Positions 33,401 through 44,400 of a DNA stretch of 64,000 nt are shown here, piece after piece. Under the pieces are notes generated by a model, which was not told the DNA's origin, searched no databases, and was given only the letters and a program-made list of their open reading frames with translations. A program made the translations under genes and the position numbers. The first letter of the stretch is position 1; the number at the start of each line of letters is the position of its first letter. The stretch comes from Caenorhabditis remanei. Its lineage: Eukaryota > Nematoda > Chromadorea > Rhabditida > Rhabditidae. The stretch covers positions 5,208,001-5,272,000 of the forward strand of contig NC_071329.1 of assembly GCF_010183535.1 (NCBI RefSeq), written 5' to 3'.

Positions 33401-36042
33401 AGTTCAACTATCAGTAACTGGACACAAGGTTCCTCATCCACAGCAAAAATGTACAGGGGGTACCCAACGGATCTCCAAGAGGGCAATTTTCTGTTTGCTA
33501 ATCCCGTTGAGCCAGTCAGTAAAGAGTTAAAGTAAGTTTTGAATACCCGACAAAGAAAAACTCAAAAGTTTTCAGATTGTTCCCTGCGGTTGAAAAATTC
33601 TCGGTTAGATTTCCACTCTTCTACTTTAAAATCACCAATTATCTATTGTTTCAAATTGAGTCGGGTAGTTTTGCTCTAGATGGTTACTCCACTACTGGAT
33701 ATGACTCTACTGGTTTCTATATGAAACCACGAAATGAGAAACCCAAAAACTTCACGATTACCTGCATGAAAGATGATAGATATAATGGATCAACCGGGAT
33801 TCTGATGAGTGGATCGAATTTACGGACGGATGCAACATTACGGATACAATTCAATGCACCAGACGACTCTAGTTTCTCAATTATTGAGATTGCGGATATA
33901 AGAATACCTGGGTTTGCTGTTAACATGATTTATTCAAGTCTTACAATTTCATCGAATAATACGGATGACGGGGAGGTTTATGTACAGTACTACATATTGC
34001 AAGATCAGTTCGTGGGAACGACGAGACCTGTTCAGCAGACAACTATGATACCAGTGACAACGACAAAGGGAAGTAATCGGGGTTATGCGGTGTGGGTTCT
34101 AATTATGTTTTTGTGTATGATTTTTTAAGATGCTTAATGAATTTTTGGACATTTTATATCTCTAAAAGAAATTCAATGTTAAAAAAAAATTTCAAAAAAA
34201 ACTCGTAAATTAATCAATTTTTTGTCGTATATTTATATAATTTTGAACGTTTAATGGATCATAATACAAATTTCTCTTGAATTTCAATGCCGCTCGTTTA
34301 AAGGAGGACTGAAGTCATATTTTTTTATTTCAGATTCTGATACTTCGGAAAATTCTGAGCAACTTTCATCATTGGAGCATATGCTAAAAATCGCTTTAAA
34401 CACTCTAAATTCACGTTTTCCCTGCTCAAAAGGAGCCTAGGTGGAAGAGTTTTCCCACTCGAATTTTTGCTCCCGTGTAGTCCTTTCGGACAAAATCATT
34501 TCTTTTAATTTCTCGTTTTCTCGTTTTCTTGTTTTTTTCAACAAAATTTCGTGCTTTTATCAATTTATATCGTAAAAAAGAAGAAAACACACGAAATTTC
34601 GTTGAAAAAAGCAAGAAAACGGGAAATTGAGAAACTAAAAGAAATTGTTTTGTCCGAGAGGACTACACGGGGGCAAAAATTCGCGTGGGAAAACTCTTCC
34701 ATCTAGGCTCCTTTTGAGCCGGCAAAACGTGAATTTAGGGCGTTTAAAGCGATTTTTAGCATATGCTCCAATGATGAAAGTTGTTCAGAATTTTCTGAAG
34801 TATCAGGATCTGAAATAAAAAAATATGACTTCAGTCCTCCTTTAAATAAACTCGGTGGAATCTGATTGCTTGCAGTTCAAGCTCGGCCCACAATCCCCTG
34901 CCGCACTTGCGTTTCAACCAGACTAGCAAAATATCGGCCCGGCTTGGAGTCAAAAATTGTGCACAATTTTTTCACAAAAAATTTCGAAATTTTTCTCAAA
35001 AATAGTCAAAAATCCTATGTACGCTCATTTTTGCAAAAAAAATCTTTAAAATTCAGAAAAATTCAAAATTTTAAATTTTTGTACTGATACCAGGGCCGAG
35101 CCACCGATTTGAAACATTTCACCCGCCCGGGTTTCAGTACAAAAATTGACATTGTTAAAAAATTTATGAATGTTTTTGCAAAAAAACACACATTTTCAAC
35201 TATGTTTTCAAATTTCGATCAAAAATCGAATGTTCATAGGAATTCTGACTGTTTTTGGTGAAAATTTCAAAAAATGTCAAAATATCTTGTTTAAAAATTG
35301 TGTACATTTTTTGAATCCGGAACAAGATTTTGCAAGTAGGAATCTCATGCAAAATTTTGACATCACTTCTTTTTCCAGCCACTTCAATATGCGAAAATAA
35401 AAGCTCAATGAGGACTCGTAAGGGGAGCGGTGCTGGTAGACACTGTGTTTCTAGTAATATCCTCTATCCTCTAGAGAACTGTTCGAACAGTTCTCTAGAG
35501 GATAAAGGATTACTAGAAACACAGTGTCTACCAGCCCCCGCTCCCCTTACGAGTCCTCATGGAGCTTTTATTACATCCAAACACTCTTTTCGCGCCAAGG
35601 TTGTTAAAACACGCAGCGGACATCCAACGGGTTCCGCCGCCGTCTATATTTTGTGTGGCGCTAGACTCCGCCCAGTTTTGGTGGGAGATGAGAGACGCGA
35701 GAGAAAACGTTTTCGTTTTTTTTTCACTCACCCGCCGGCGAATCCACTATCAACAAAACTTTCTGTGCGAGACACATCAGATGGCCAAGGACACATGGAA
35801 GATAAATCGCGTGATGAATTTTCTGGGTGTTCGTCACGAATTGACCGGTACGAATGTCGATGTACACGTTGAGAAGGTAGTAGAATAGTCTGGAATTTTG
35901 GGGTGTGAAATTTTGATGTGACACTGAGAGGAAAAACTCACACAATGAAAATGAGCATGACTTGTAGATAGAACACAGTAAGGTATACTGGATAGGTGCC
36001 TTCTATGATGGAGTAGGTTTTGTTGAAATATTTTATGTACAT
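30452..36042 (-). CDS. SRE-family seven-transmembrane chemoreceptor, 346 aa
   Basis: Nematode SRE G-protein-coupled receptors are putative chemosensory receptors. Exons on the minus strand: 36042-35942, 35889-35732, 31556-31338, 31158-31100, 31044-30925, 30881-30748 and 30701-30452; phases agree throughout. The sequence shows an N-terminal NKT glycosylation site, hydrophobic segments, the SRE signature ERWFATYFLMDYE after TM3, YSLGQRFQISENIR before TM6, and the usual C-terminus (DTFGNRITFNAS...YFEELDRSW). Total length is normal for the family. A TTTTCAG site 15 nt upstream of the ATG may be a trans-splice acceptor. Intron 2 (35731-31557) holds an opposite-strand gene; intron 3 holds a tRNA. 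AATAAA at 30428-30423. The joining across the 4.2-kb intron is inferred from phase and domain continuity. Confidence 0.85.
31194..31275 (-). tRNA. tRNA-Leu (anticodon AAG)
   Basis: On the minus strand the acceptor GGAGAGA pairs with TCTCTTC (one G-U pair). The D arm has TGGCCGAGCGG, and the anticodon stem CTGGT/ACCAG encloses TTAAGGC, giving anticodon AAG. A long variable arm (TCCCTTCGGGGGC) and T arm GTGGGTTCGAATCCCAC follow. Class II structure with a long variable arm is standard for Leu. It lies inside an intron of the sre gene on the same strand, followed (minus strand) by a T-rich run suited to Pol III termination. Confidence 0.97.
32093..32655 (+). repeat. 561-bp dispersed repeat, copy 2
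   Basis: Same start and end as 23508-24068, same orientation, with scattered substitutions and small indels. It lies in the large sre intron, about 200 bp upstream of the nested + strand gene. Confidence 0.85.
32853..34128 (+). pseudogene. Secreted or membrane-anchored nematode protein, probably frameshifted; nested in sre intron
   Basis: Exons 32853-33043, 33089-33252, 33300-33533 and 33576-34128. It has an N-terminal signal peptide (LILLLSFFLLFQLSHSQ), several N-glycosylation sites (NHT, NYT, NFT, NGS) and a hydrophobic C-terminus (YAVWVLIMFLCMIF) after a Thr/Pro stretch, suggesting a GPI or membrane anchor. Exon 3 enters in one frame and must leave in another: around 33476-33486 (CCAAGAGAGGGC) the sequence carries what looks like an extra GA, and the incoming frame meets a stop before the donor. 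Either the gene is inactive or this is an assembly error. It resembles nematode CUB-like secreted proteins in layout, but I cannot assign the family. Otherwise splice sites are canonical. Confidence 0.65.
34297..34855. repeat. Inverted-repeat element with AAAGGAGGACTGAAGTCATA ends
   Basis: Arms of about 270 bp are near-complementary from AAAGGAGGACTGAAGTCAT to ATGACTTCAGTCCTCCTTT. Internal landmarks (GGAGCCTAGGTGGAAGAG, ACACACGAAATTTCG) mirror each other. A diverged partial copy lies at 9629-9945. In the sre intron. Confidence 0.88.
34915..35150. repeat. Degenerate CGGCCCGG-ended MITE
   Basis: The left edge has ATATCGGCCCGGCTTGG and the right has CAGGGCCGAGCC and CCCGCCCGGGTTTC, around an A/T-rich core with TTCACAAAAAATTTCG. 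Related copies: 4950-5225, 46935-47105, 50655-50935, 53210-53470. Confidence 0.5.
35396..35571. repeat. Near-perfect 176-bp palindrome
   Basis: AATAAAAGCTC...AACTG faces CAGTT...GAGCTTTTATT around TTCGAA at about 35484. The arms are about 85 bp with only a few mismatches. It would fold into one long hairpin. Confidence 0.9.
35590..35690 (-). repeat. Fragment related to the start of the 561-bp repeat, inverted
   Basis: It shares GGGTTCCGCCG, CCGTCTATATTTTGTGTGGC and CTAGACTCCGCCC with the reverse complement of 23530-23585. It is diverged and truncated, next to the 176-bp palindrome. Confidence 0.6.
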
Positions 36043-37547
36043 AGTGACAAGGAGAGCTGAAAATTGTGTATTTTTAAAAAAGTAGTAAAGAATTTGGGAG
36101 AAGACAAATAAAACTATAAAAAAGAGTCTGGACATCCGGACAAACAAATGCACAGAGAAATACGTAACGTATTCACTCAGGGTAGGCTGAAATTCAAAAT
36201 CTGCATACTTGTCATTTTGGCGCTAAAATTTCAAATTTTCGTTTCAGATTTAGAAGAAATACAAAAAAATCATCAAAATTAAAAAAATATATTGCCATTT
36301 TTTTTGAAGCCGGACCTTCGGATATCAAGTATGAAAATCCGGAAATCTGGCTGAATAGAAATTTGGACATCAGGACATCCGGATGTACAGACAGAGGACA
36401 AAACCGTTTACAATTTAACAGAGCGGTTTTCAAAAATTGTACATCAGGTAGCCGGTATATCCAGATGGAGATTGATTTGGACATCCAGACAAACGGACAT
36501 CAAGACAGACGGACATTTGGATATCCGGATATAGGGAACGGAAAACGGGGGACATCTGGACACCTGGATATCTCACAGATGTTTAGGTATCCAGACATCC
36601 TCATAGACAAGTATTTAGACATACGGACATTCAGATACACAGAAATCTAGGAGAGAAACAACCAGAATCATAGAAGAGTATTTTCTACCCAAAAAAAGTG
36701 ACCAGGTGGAATATCTTTTCAATTTCCCAGAATATCATATTAAGGGTTCAGAAATTGCTGTGTCCAGTAAGTATCAGTAAGAATTATATATTAAAAAGAG
36801 ACTTGTGACGTCTAGACAATAAGAAAAGGAGTGGAGGGCAGGTGGGAATACAATTGATGGTTTCCTATACATGTACGTTCTTTGAAAATTGAAAATTGGA
36901 GGGAAGGAGGCAATTATGTTGTGGTGTAATTCTAAAAGTATGAAAAACTAAGAAAATGGGGATTCAGATAAGTCACAGGTAAGAAAAATATGTTGGCTCC
37001 AGTATCCAATATTGGTTTCTGGAGACAATTTTTTCTCACGTTTCTCATTTTTCTTTTCTTTTATTTTTTCTTTCACATGCAGTTGTTTTCTGTTAACGCC
37101 TTCATCTGAGTGACCACATCTAGCTCCACAAAAATATTGATTAAAATTTTTTTTTGAAAATCAAAAAGAACATGTGGGGAAGGAAATTCAATTTAGGTTT
37201 CTGGAATCCAGGCAAAGGAAGCAGTAACTTCAAAAAATGTACTACAAATAAAGGTACTTTTAGATATTCTGGAGCATAACCATGCATTGGGTAATACTGG
37301 GAAAAAAGAAGATGAATTTTCTGAAAAATGTAATTTTGAAAATGACTGGTTTCCCGGTGACCAAATAATAAAAGTGAAAGTGAGTCTACCATTCAGCAGT
37401 TATTGATTGGAATGGGACGAGACAGGAGAAACCTATTCCATAAATGTTTAAGAAAAATGATTAAACCTATATTTTCAGATTTGAATTTTATTCGGATGAC
37501 CTCTGTGATTTATAGGGAAAATATTTGTCAACAGGGCCAAAATGGGC

Positions 37548-38245
37548 AGGCGCGTAACTCGCTTCAAAGTGAGTTTTATGAGCTGAAAAATATACCAAAA
37601 TGTAGATGACGGCGAGATCTATGTATGTGACTTACTTCGGGCTGGATGGCTAGTTGTCAATGTACCGCAGACCTGGATAACAGAGCTGTGTGGAAGCAAA
37701 ATTTTCAAAAAAAGAAGTCGGAAGAAGGAAGAAAGAATAACATTTTCAAATAGGAAGAAGGAAGAAGAAAACGAAAATAGTTCGGAAGAAGGAAGAAGGA
37801 AGTTGGGTCCGAACCCGGAAGTCGGAAGTTAATTTTGAAAATGACAAATTTGAGGAAAATTTTTTCTAGTCATCTCTGAGAGCGAGTTTTGGCGTTGTTT
37901 TGCATACAAATTTCCATTAAAAACCACCAAAATTCCGCTGAAATTCCGTCGAAAATTACAACTTTTTTGTCAACTTTTTACACGGAAGTCGGAAGTGTCA
38001 AACAATTTCAACGGAAGAAGGAAGAAGGAAGTGAAAAAATGCTCGGAAGAAGGAAGAAGGAATCCCGCACAGCTCTGCTGCATAAAGTCCTAAAAACGCG
38101 AAAATGGTCAAAAATCCATTCTACCCCTGCCCGCTGTGCATTGACTACTAGTCATAGTAGACCCCAGACAATGAACTCATCGAGACCTACATTTTGGTAC
38201 ATTTTTCAGCTCATGAAACTCAGTTTGAAGCGAGTTACGGCCCGA
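37548..38245. mobile_element. GTAACTCGCTT palindromic MITE interrupted by a second element
   Basis: The left arm (GCGCGTAACTCGCTTC, ATGAGCTGAAAAATATACC) and right arm (TTTTTCAGCTCATGAAACTC, AGCGAGTTACG) are inverted repeats of the family seen at 55801-56167. The centre has been split by an insertion at 37681-38077. Confidence 0.75.
37681..38077. mobile_element. hAT-like element with GGAAGAAGGAAG array, nested insertion
   Basis: Terminal inverted repeats CAGAGCTGTGTGG and (inverted) CAGAGCTGTGCGG are flanked by 8-bp duplications CTGGATAA (37673-37680) and CTGCATAA (38078-38085). Subterminal arrays of GAAGAAGGAAG and GGAAGTCGGAAGT fill both sides. No transposase. It interrupts an older MITE, which gives the order of insertion. 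Confidence 0.8.
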
Positions 38246-39725
38246 AGTGCTACCTGATAAAATTAATACAATCTGATAGGTGAAATTGGTCGCCTAACTT
38301 TTGAAAAATGGCAAACTTATGCACATTCTCTTTAAAACCTAAAACTCTTATAAAAATGATATTAAGCGAAAAGTGATGTTTCAAATTACAGGGTACACTG
38401 ACTTATGAATGTTGTGCTGAATACGACAACCCTCCCAATTACTCGCCTTGTTATTTTTCATCTCAGCGTGGTAACTCATGAGGAAATGACACAACAATGC
38501 CAACACATCAGAGAATATGACAGAAACTTCTGTAAATAATGAGGATAACAAGGAAATATAGATAAAATAGGTGGGGGTTTGCATAGGTACCCAGAAAACT
38601 ATATGATTTCCTTTCTAGGCCTTTCAGGACAAACCAATTAAAAAATAGTGATAGTGACAGGTCAAGCTTCCAACATAAAATAATTATTTAACCTACTTTT
38701 GATTAAGACCTCGTACTTCTAGAACGGAGAACTTCTTGAGGTTAGAAGTATGTTAGCTCTTTAACTCTTTAAGCTCAAAATTGACCACATTCCAAAAATA
38801 AATAGAAACAGGTGTAGCCACTATGTAGTATTTAACAAAGTCATCGTTTCTTTTTATTCGGAATTCAATTTTATGGGTACTCAGAGAATTGAGTTAGGTA
38901 CATAGAGTTTCAAGAAAACAGAGTTTGATCTAACAATTTTTTCCGATTTTTGAGGTTTCCGAGCTCTGGCGGCCTAGAAAACCAAATTCAGAAAACCTAG
39001 GCCAGGAAAAAGGAAAAAATAAAGGTAGGCGTAGTAAGCAACGGAAATTACTTACTCACTGTCTCACAGGGAACAGAAAGAAACCAATTATTCGAGCAGA
39101 ATGGAAAATAATTGAAAAAAACATAGAATCTGTACTGAGGCGGAAGAAGGAATTGCGGAGAAAGAGAGAAAAACTCTGGGACACTTTGCAACTGGTCATT
39201 TTGTAACTATGACATTTGGCAACTAGTGCCATAGTTTCGAAACGTCCTGCGTTTCTCAATAACTATTGGCCAACCATCACAGAACCAAACGAGTGTCTTA
39301 TAAGGCACAAGTGACAAAAATCTGCAACACTTTCCCCGCACTTTCTTCTTCTCACGACCTATAAATACCTAAAAAAGTTTATTATCTAGAAAAAAATTCT
39401 CACCAAAAACTTTTGCAATTTTTGGGAACTTTAGAAATCTCAAAAATCAAAACAATTTCTGACTGACTCCAAGTGACTCTAACTTCTGAGAATGATTGAT
39501 TTTAGGGAGTGAGAGGGAGCACAATTTGATTTATGAAAAAAAAACTAGTTACTTCCTCTTCTGTCTGACGGGGCGGGAGTCGGTCGAATGCTTGGTACCT
39601 ATAATCAAAAATTGTCTGGAACGGCGGAGATCAAAAGGTAAGCACATAGGTAGTACCTATTAGGTACGTTGAATCTTATTCAGCGTTATTAGCAGCCCAC
39701 GCCTTCTTACAACTGCGCGCCACCG

Positions 39726-39931
39726 CAAACGAGAGGGTATCGATGAGAGACGCAGAGTTTTTTTTCTGACGCAAAACAGATTTACACCATTTTTACTCTA
39801 TTTTTGCAAAATTTTCTCTCGGAAATTGGCAAAAAACTTATTAACACTTGTAAAAATATATCAAAAATGGTGAAAATCTGTTTCGCGCCAGAAAAAGCCC
39901 TGCGTCTCTCGCCGATACTCTCTCGTTTGTT
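39726..39931. repeat. Inverted-repeat element just upstream of the C-type lectin promoter
   Basis: AAACGAGAGGGTATCG, GAGAGACGCAG and ACAGATTTACACCATTTTT on the left mirror AAAAATGGTGAAAATCTGT, CTGCGTCTCTC and CGATACTCTCTCGTTT on the right. The right end is 25 bp from the lectin TATA box. Confidence 0.82.
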
Positions 39932-39955
39932 TTTTGCAATAAAAAACGGAATACC

Positions 39956-39962
39956 TATAAAA
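39956..39962 (+). promoter_or_regulatory. TATA box of the C-type lectin gene
   Basis: TATAAAA, 31 bp upstream of the ATG at 39994. This spacing implies a very short 5' UTR or a cap site next to the start codon. Confidence 0.6.
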
Positions 39963-39993
39963 CCCCGATTCAAACCACCCCTCCATTCCCCCA

Positions 39994-41113
39994 ATGCAGC
40001 TCCTTCTTTTTCTTTCCCTTTTTGTAACCACCGTATCCATATTATACGGTGGCGGTGGTAGAGATCGCTTTGACGATGACAGTATTGACTATAGTCATGA
40101 GCACCGTCCACGTCCCCATAGACCACGCCCCCATAGACCACACCCACCTAGAGAGATAACCAAGTGCCCGGATTCCTGGATTCTATTCAAAAGGCCTCAA
40201 GGGAATTGGTGTGTTAATGTAAGTGATAAACTAACTACAAATTACAAAAACGGAAACATTCAGGTTTTCTCAAATGCTCAAACCTGGCAAAGTGCTGATG
40301 ATATGTGTAAGGTCTACGGTGGAGTGTTGACTGGTTTACAGACAAATGAGGAGAGGTTAAAGCTGGCTGGTATGTTATATATATATACCGTAAATACTGT
40401 ATTATAACGGCATGCCGTTATATTTTTCAACCGGCTCCCAGAGAAATTTTGTGGTTTCAGAAACTTATTAAAATTTACCGGAAAAACTTTTTTGGACGTT
40501 CTATTTGTTAATTTACAAATTACTAAGCACGTTGCTTTTAATCAAAACCAAGAAAGACCACCGGGATGATCACATTCATGAATTCTGAGTATAGATGGGG
40601 TGCCGTTATAATACAGGTGCCGTTCTATTACAGGTGCCGTTATAATACAGTATTTACGGTATATATATATATGTGTAGTTTATGTAGTTTGTAGTGTATT
40701 TCTTTAAGAAAAAGCACGTCTTATCACCGCACCACTAAGTTCTGTTGGATCCAATGTTTGGTTAGGAGCCAAAAGGAAACCAGAATGTCCGAGATTAGGA
40801 GTCTGTCCGAAACCAGATACATTCTATTGGACAGATGGGGCAACAACGGGAACTGAAGGTTTTGGATTTGCTTTTACACAACCTGATGGGCAAGTCAAAG
40901 GAGCATTTGGGTAGGATTGATGGGGGAACATCGCGGCGCACAAACTTTTATTGCAGAGTACAAGCATGCGCTGCTATGGTTGTATTTTCGAGTGGTTACG
41001 GTACCGGAGGTTCGAATCAGAACATTCATGGACAACTGGACGATGTGTACTGCCAACAGCAACCATTTCCTGTCACACTTGCCGCTTGTGGAAAGAAAGC
41101 GACGGAATACTAA
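39994..41113 (+). CDS. Secreted C-type lectin domain protein, 229 aa
   Basis: C-type lectin domains are extracellular folds, often carbohydrate-binding; many nematode clec genes are linked to immunity. Exons 39994-40218, 40264-40369, 40709-40910 and 40957-41113; phases agree and the last intron is 46 bp. A signal peptide (LLLFLSLFVTTVSILYG) is followed by a His/Pro/Arg repeat (residues about 35-55, HRPRPHRPRPHRPHPP). The domain begins at CPDSWILF. Conserved features are WQSADDMC, the WLGAK motif, FYWTDGATTG and the closing VYC...AAC cysteines. No EPN or QPD calcium-site triplet is clear, so sugar binding is uncertain. AATAAA lies at 41240-41245. Confidence 0.9.
40386..40663. repeat. TACGGTA/AACGGCATGC palindromic MITE, copy 3, in lectin intron
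   Basis: ACCGTAAATACTGTATTATA on the left mirrors TATAATACAGTATTTACGGT on the right. Inside are the shared words GAATTCTGAGTA and CCGTTCTATTACAGGTG. It forms most of lectin intron 2. Confidence 0.85.
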
Positions 41114-41239
41114 CTGTTTCTGAAAAAAATGGTACTACGGTCCTTATTAATTTAATTATCTTAATCACTTTAATCATCTTAAACTATCTTTATGTTTCTT
41201 ACTATCCAACGACTTCCCCATAAAACACCTCCAAATTTA

Positions 41240-41261
41240 AATAAAAACCAACAATTTTATT
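41240..41261. terminator. Back-to-back poly(A) signals of convergent genes
   Basis: AATAAA on + at 41240-41245 (lectin) and AATAAA on - at 41261-41256 (4F2hc-like gene) are separated by 10 bp. The two stop codons are 296 bp apart, so the 3' UTRs must meet or overlap. Confidence 0.75.
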
Positions 41262-41409
41262 ATTAGAATATTTGATTCACGCGGGGCGGATATGTCACAC
41301 CAATGTTTTAAGAAAGTATATAAATAAGTAGACAGGGAAAGAAAGAAAACATGGAAAGCATATTATGAGGCAGGGGGATTCTGAGTGTACTGTAACAAAA
41401 TTAACAAGC

Positions 41410-44400
41410 CTAAGCAGAATAACGAAACACGACGCCTTGATTCGGTTCCAGTTCGATTTCCTTCCCGCCAAGGTCGACGGTCTGACGGGCGTAGTAGACT
41501 TCGCAGTTGGATGTGGCAGTTACTATCTGAAAATTATAAGTGTGTTGGGGGGCGGAGCTCTATAGGAAAGAGGGGGAGTCTTACTGTAGATTTTTGGAGC
41601 TTCTCATTGTTCGGGAGGTCGGTGAGTGGGAGTTTAACAGGGTGCTCGGCAAAGTTAAGGGCGGCAACGTAGATCTGGAACAAGATGGAATTTAACATGT
41701 CTGTGTCTTGATTTGTACGGATATCCAAATGTCTGAATGTCCGGAAAAACAACAAACTTTGAGACGGTACCGCCAGCCGATCATGGAGTCAGTCTAGGGA
41801 TAAATATCCGTGACCTATATCATTCGGAAGCTGAGAAAACGCTGATTCCAAATACATATTCGATTTCTGCTCTCGAGGTCCGGTATTCGAGAAAAACGAG
41901 ATCAAATTTTGGACTTTTGGCAGGTCATTACAGTCTAGCCTTACTGTAGTTGCCAGAAGTCCAAACTTTGACCTCACTTTTTTTGAATACCAGGCCTCGA
42001 GGGCAAAAACTAAACATATATTTGGAATCAGCGTTTCCTCCGCTTTCCGATGATGCAAATTACGTCCCATATTTCTAGGCTGACCCCTTCCCTAGCTAAC
42101 AAATTCAAACTCACATTTCCCGTTGTCCGATTCTCGAAATTATTGAATCTCGTCACCGTAAATGCTCCATCGACCAGCCTTCCAATCAACGTAGTCCCCG
42201 TCTTCAATGCATCTTCTCTCTGCCTCAACTTGGCCAATTTCGCGAAAATCTTCAATGTGCTCTGTGGCTCCGAGTACTGTCTCTTCCAATTAATATTCGC
42301 CACGTCGATATTCGATGGGACTGGTGGGCTCATGGCAGAAGTGAATCCTCCATTGAGAGAATCATCCCATTGCATCGCACCCTTTTGTGGTGGGACACGG
42401 GAGTCATTGGCAAGATTTCTCATTCCGATTTCTTCTCCGTAATAGATATTGTTAGTTCCAGGCAGGACCATTTGAAGCATCATGAGGAGTTGAGCATGAG
42501 GACGGGAGCCGACACGAGAGGCGAGACGGGCAAGGTCTGGGGAGCCAAACTGCAAAAATTGGTATTGGATTCTGAACCCGAAAATTTTCAAAATTTTTGA
42601 AATGTCGCAGTGGGAGGTGTAAGCATAGGTTTCTACCAACTCTTGTAACTCGGCCCATTTCTAACTTAGCAAAATTTTGACAACAGATTCTGAATCCTCA
42701 CGACGTCAGCTATCCAGTCATATGTTTGTCATTCTCAAATTCCGACTAAGACTCACCCTCCAATGCGGCCAAACTTGCTCATTGAGCGAGTGGAACAACA
42801 AGACATCGGATAGAATCTCATGAACGCATGTAGCCACAGATCCCTCGTTTTTGTGACAGATTTCTGGAATTTTTATAAATTTTTATATGTGAGCTACAGT
42901 AACCCGTTGTTGACTTACTTGTATCCTTTTCAACTTCTCCTAATTCATAGTTGATCACCGTGTCCATACCGCTCTTCGCCATTCGCTTTTTGTCTTTTTC
43001 TTTGGCTTCTTCTCTGGTAGAGAATAGAGCGCTGAAAAAGAAATTAGGGTATTTTAGGATGACAGTGACTTAAAATCTGGCACAAACGTGAATATTTAAA
43101 AATGTGACGTCGTGAGGATTCTCATTCTCTTTTTAAAAAAGTTCAGGTGTCAAAGTGGGCGGAGTTAGCCCACTTTTGAGGAAAATACATTAAGAGGGTC
43201 GTAACTTGATTCATTTTGAAGCAATAAAATTCGTTTTTTTAGATTCAGAATCCTTAAAACGTTATCTATCTAGTCATATTACTTTCACCCAGAAGCTTTT
43301 TCCCGAACTTCAGTTATTTGGAGGTTAAAGCTCCCAAACCTTTTCTCGCCTACCGTTAAGACTCCAACAGTCGTAACTCGGTTTATTTTCAACATTTTCA
43401 AATTCTAAAAACTGATTCCGAATCCTCTTGACGTCAACTTTCCGCTCATATCAATTTTGTCTAATAGAAATTTTTGTAGATCTTATAAAAACTCACATCT
43501 TCTTCCCCTTCGCAATTGTACTCTCATTCGAATAAGTGTCCACATGGAATCGAATATCCCGGATCACATCATAAATCGCGTTCCACTCAGGCTCCGTCCC
43601 ATTTGGTGTCCTTGCCAAGTACTCAATTCCAAGTAGCTCAAACCCATCGACTCCTCGATCGATCCAACTTGACAACGCGTTGAACATATGCTCGCGGAGG
43701 TTACTATTCTGCCAGTTGAGTACGGCGGATTTGGAGTTTCCTGGAAGAAAATTGGAATTTGAAGTCGCAAATGAAATCCGATACCTTTCTCATGAAGATA
43801 GAAGAGATTTTTGTGCTCTGTGAAGAAGTTAGAGTCGGCCGCCTTGCTGACCCATGTGTAGAATTGGGAATAGTTGGCGTTGGGTGTCTTGCTAGCGGAG
43901 GCCGAGTTCAGGAACCATTCATGTTCTAGAGATGTCGTCGCGATTGGAATAGATATCACAATTTTCATCTCTTTTTCATGAATCTTTTGAATCAACTCAT
44001 CCGCCTTCTGATTCACACCAAGCTTTGGATCCATTTGACTGAAACTTCGCACCGCTGTCTTATCGTCATCGGATATCAAAAACGGAGAAGGCCATACTGT
44101 TTGGACTCCCGACTTTCTCAACTGATCCAACCGATCTATCAACCCGTCGACGTCCCCGACACCATCGCCATCCGAGTCTTGGAAGGATGGTACCCAGACG
44201 TGATAGGCGACTGCTGTCTGCCACCAGTTAGGTTTCTCACGGACGATGCAAGCTGGGGATAGGCAGACGAGGAGGATGGCGGCGGCGAATAAGGCGAGCC
44301 AGATAAGCCAGAAGAGGATGAAGAGGGCGGTTCTGGAAGGAAGTTGTATTAGGGATTTTTTCACTAGCTGACAACTTTTCCCTGCGGACCCTTTCTGAGG

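Larger units (their letters stand above)
36060..39725. other. Intergenic spacer with receptor-like fragments and repeats
   Basis: No complete gene is visible. Minus-strand hydrophobic frames with plausible splice edges (about 39060-39130, 38430-38530, 37215-37310) could be remnants of a membrane protein, but their phases do not join and I do not claim a gene. GGACATCCGGACA-type repeats fill 36120-36650. A composite mobile element spans 37548-38245 (listed separately). Confidence 0.45.

Noticed and set aside
36999..39260. A second chemoreceptor gene on the minus strand
   Set aside because: Three hydrophobic pieces have plausible splice edges, but their phases do not join and no family signature is present.
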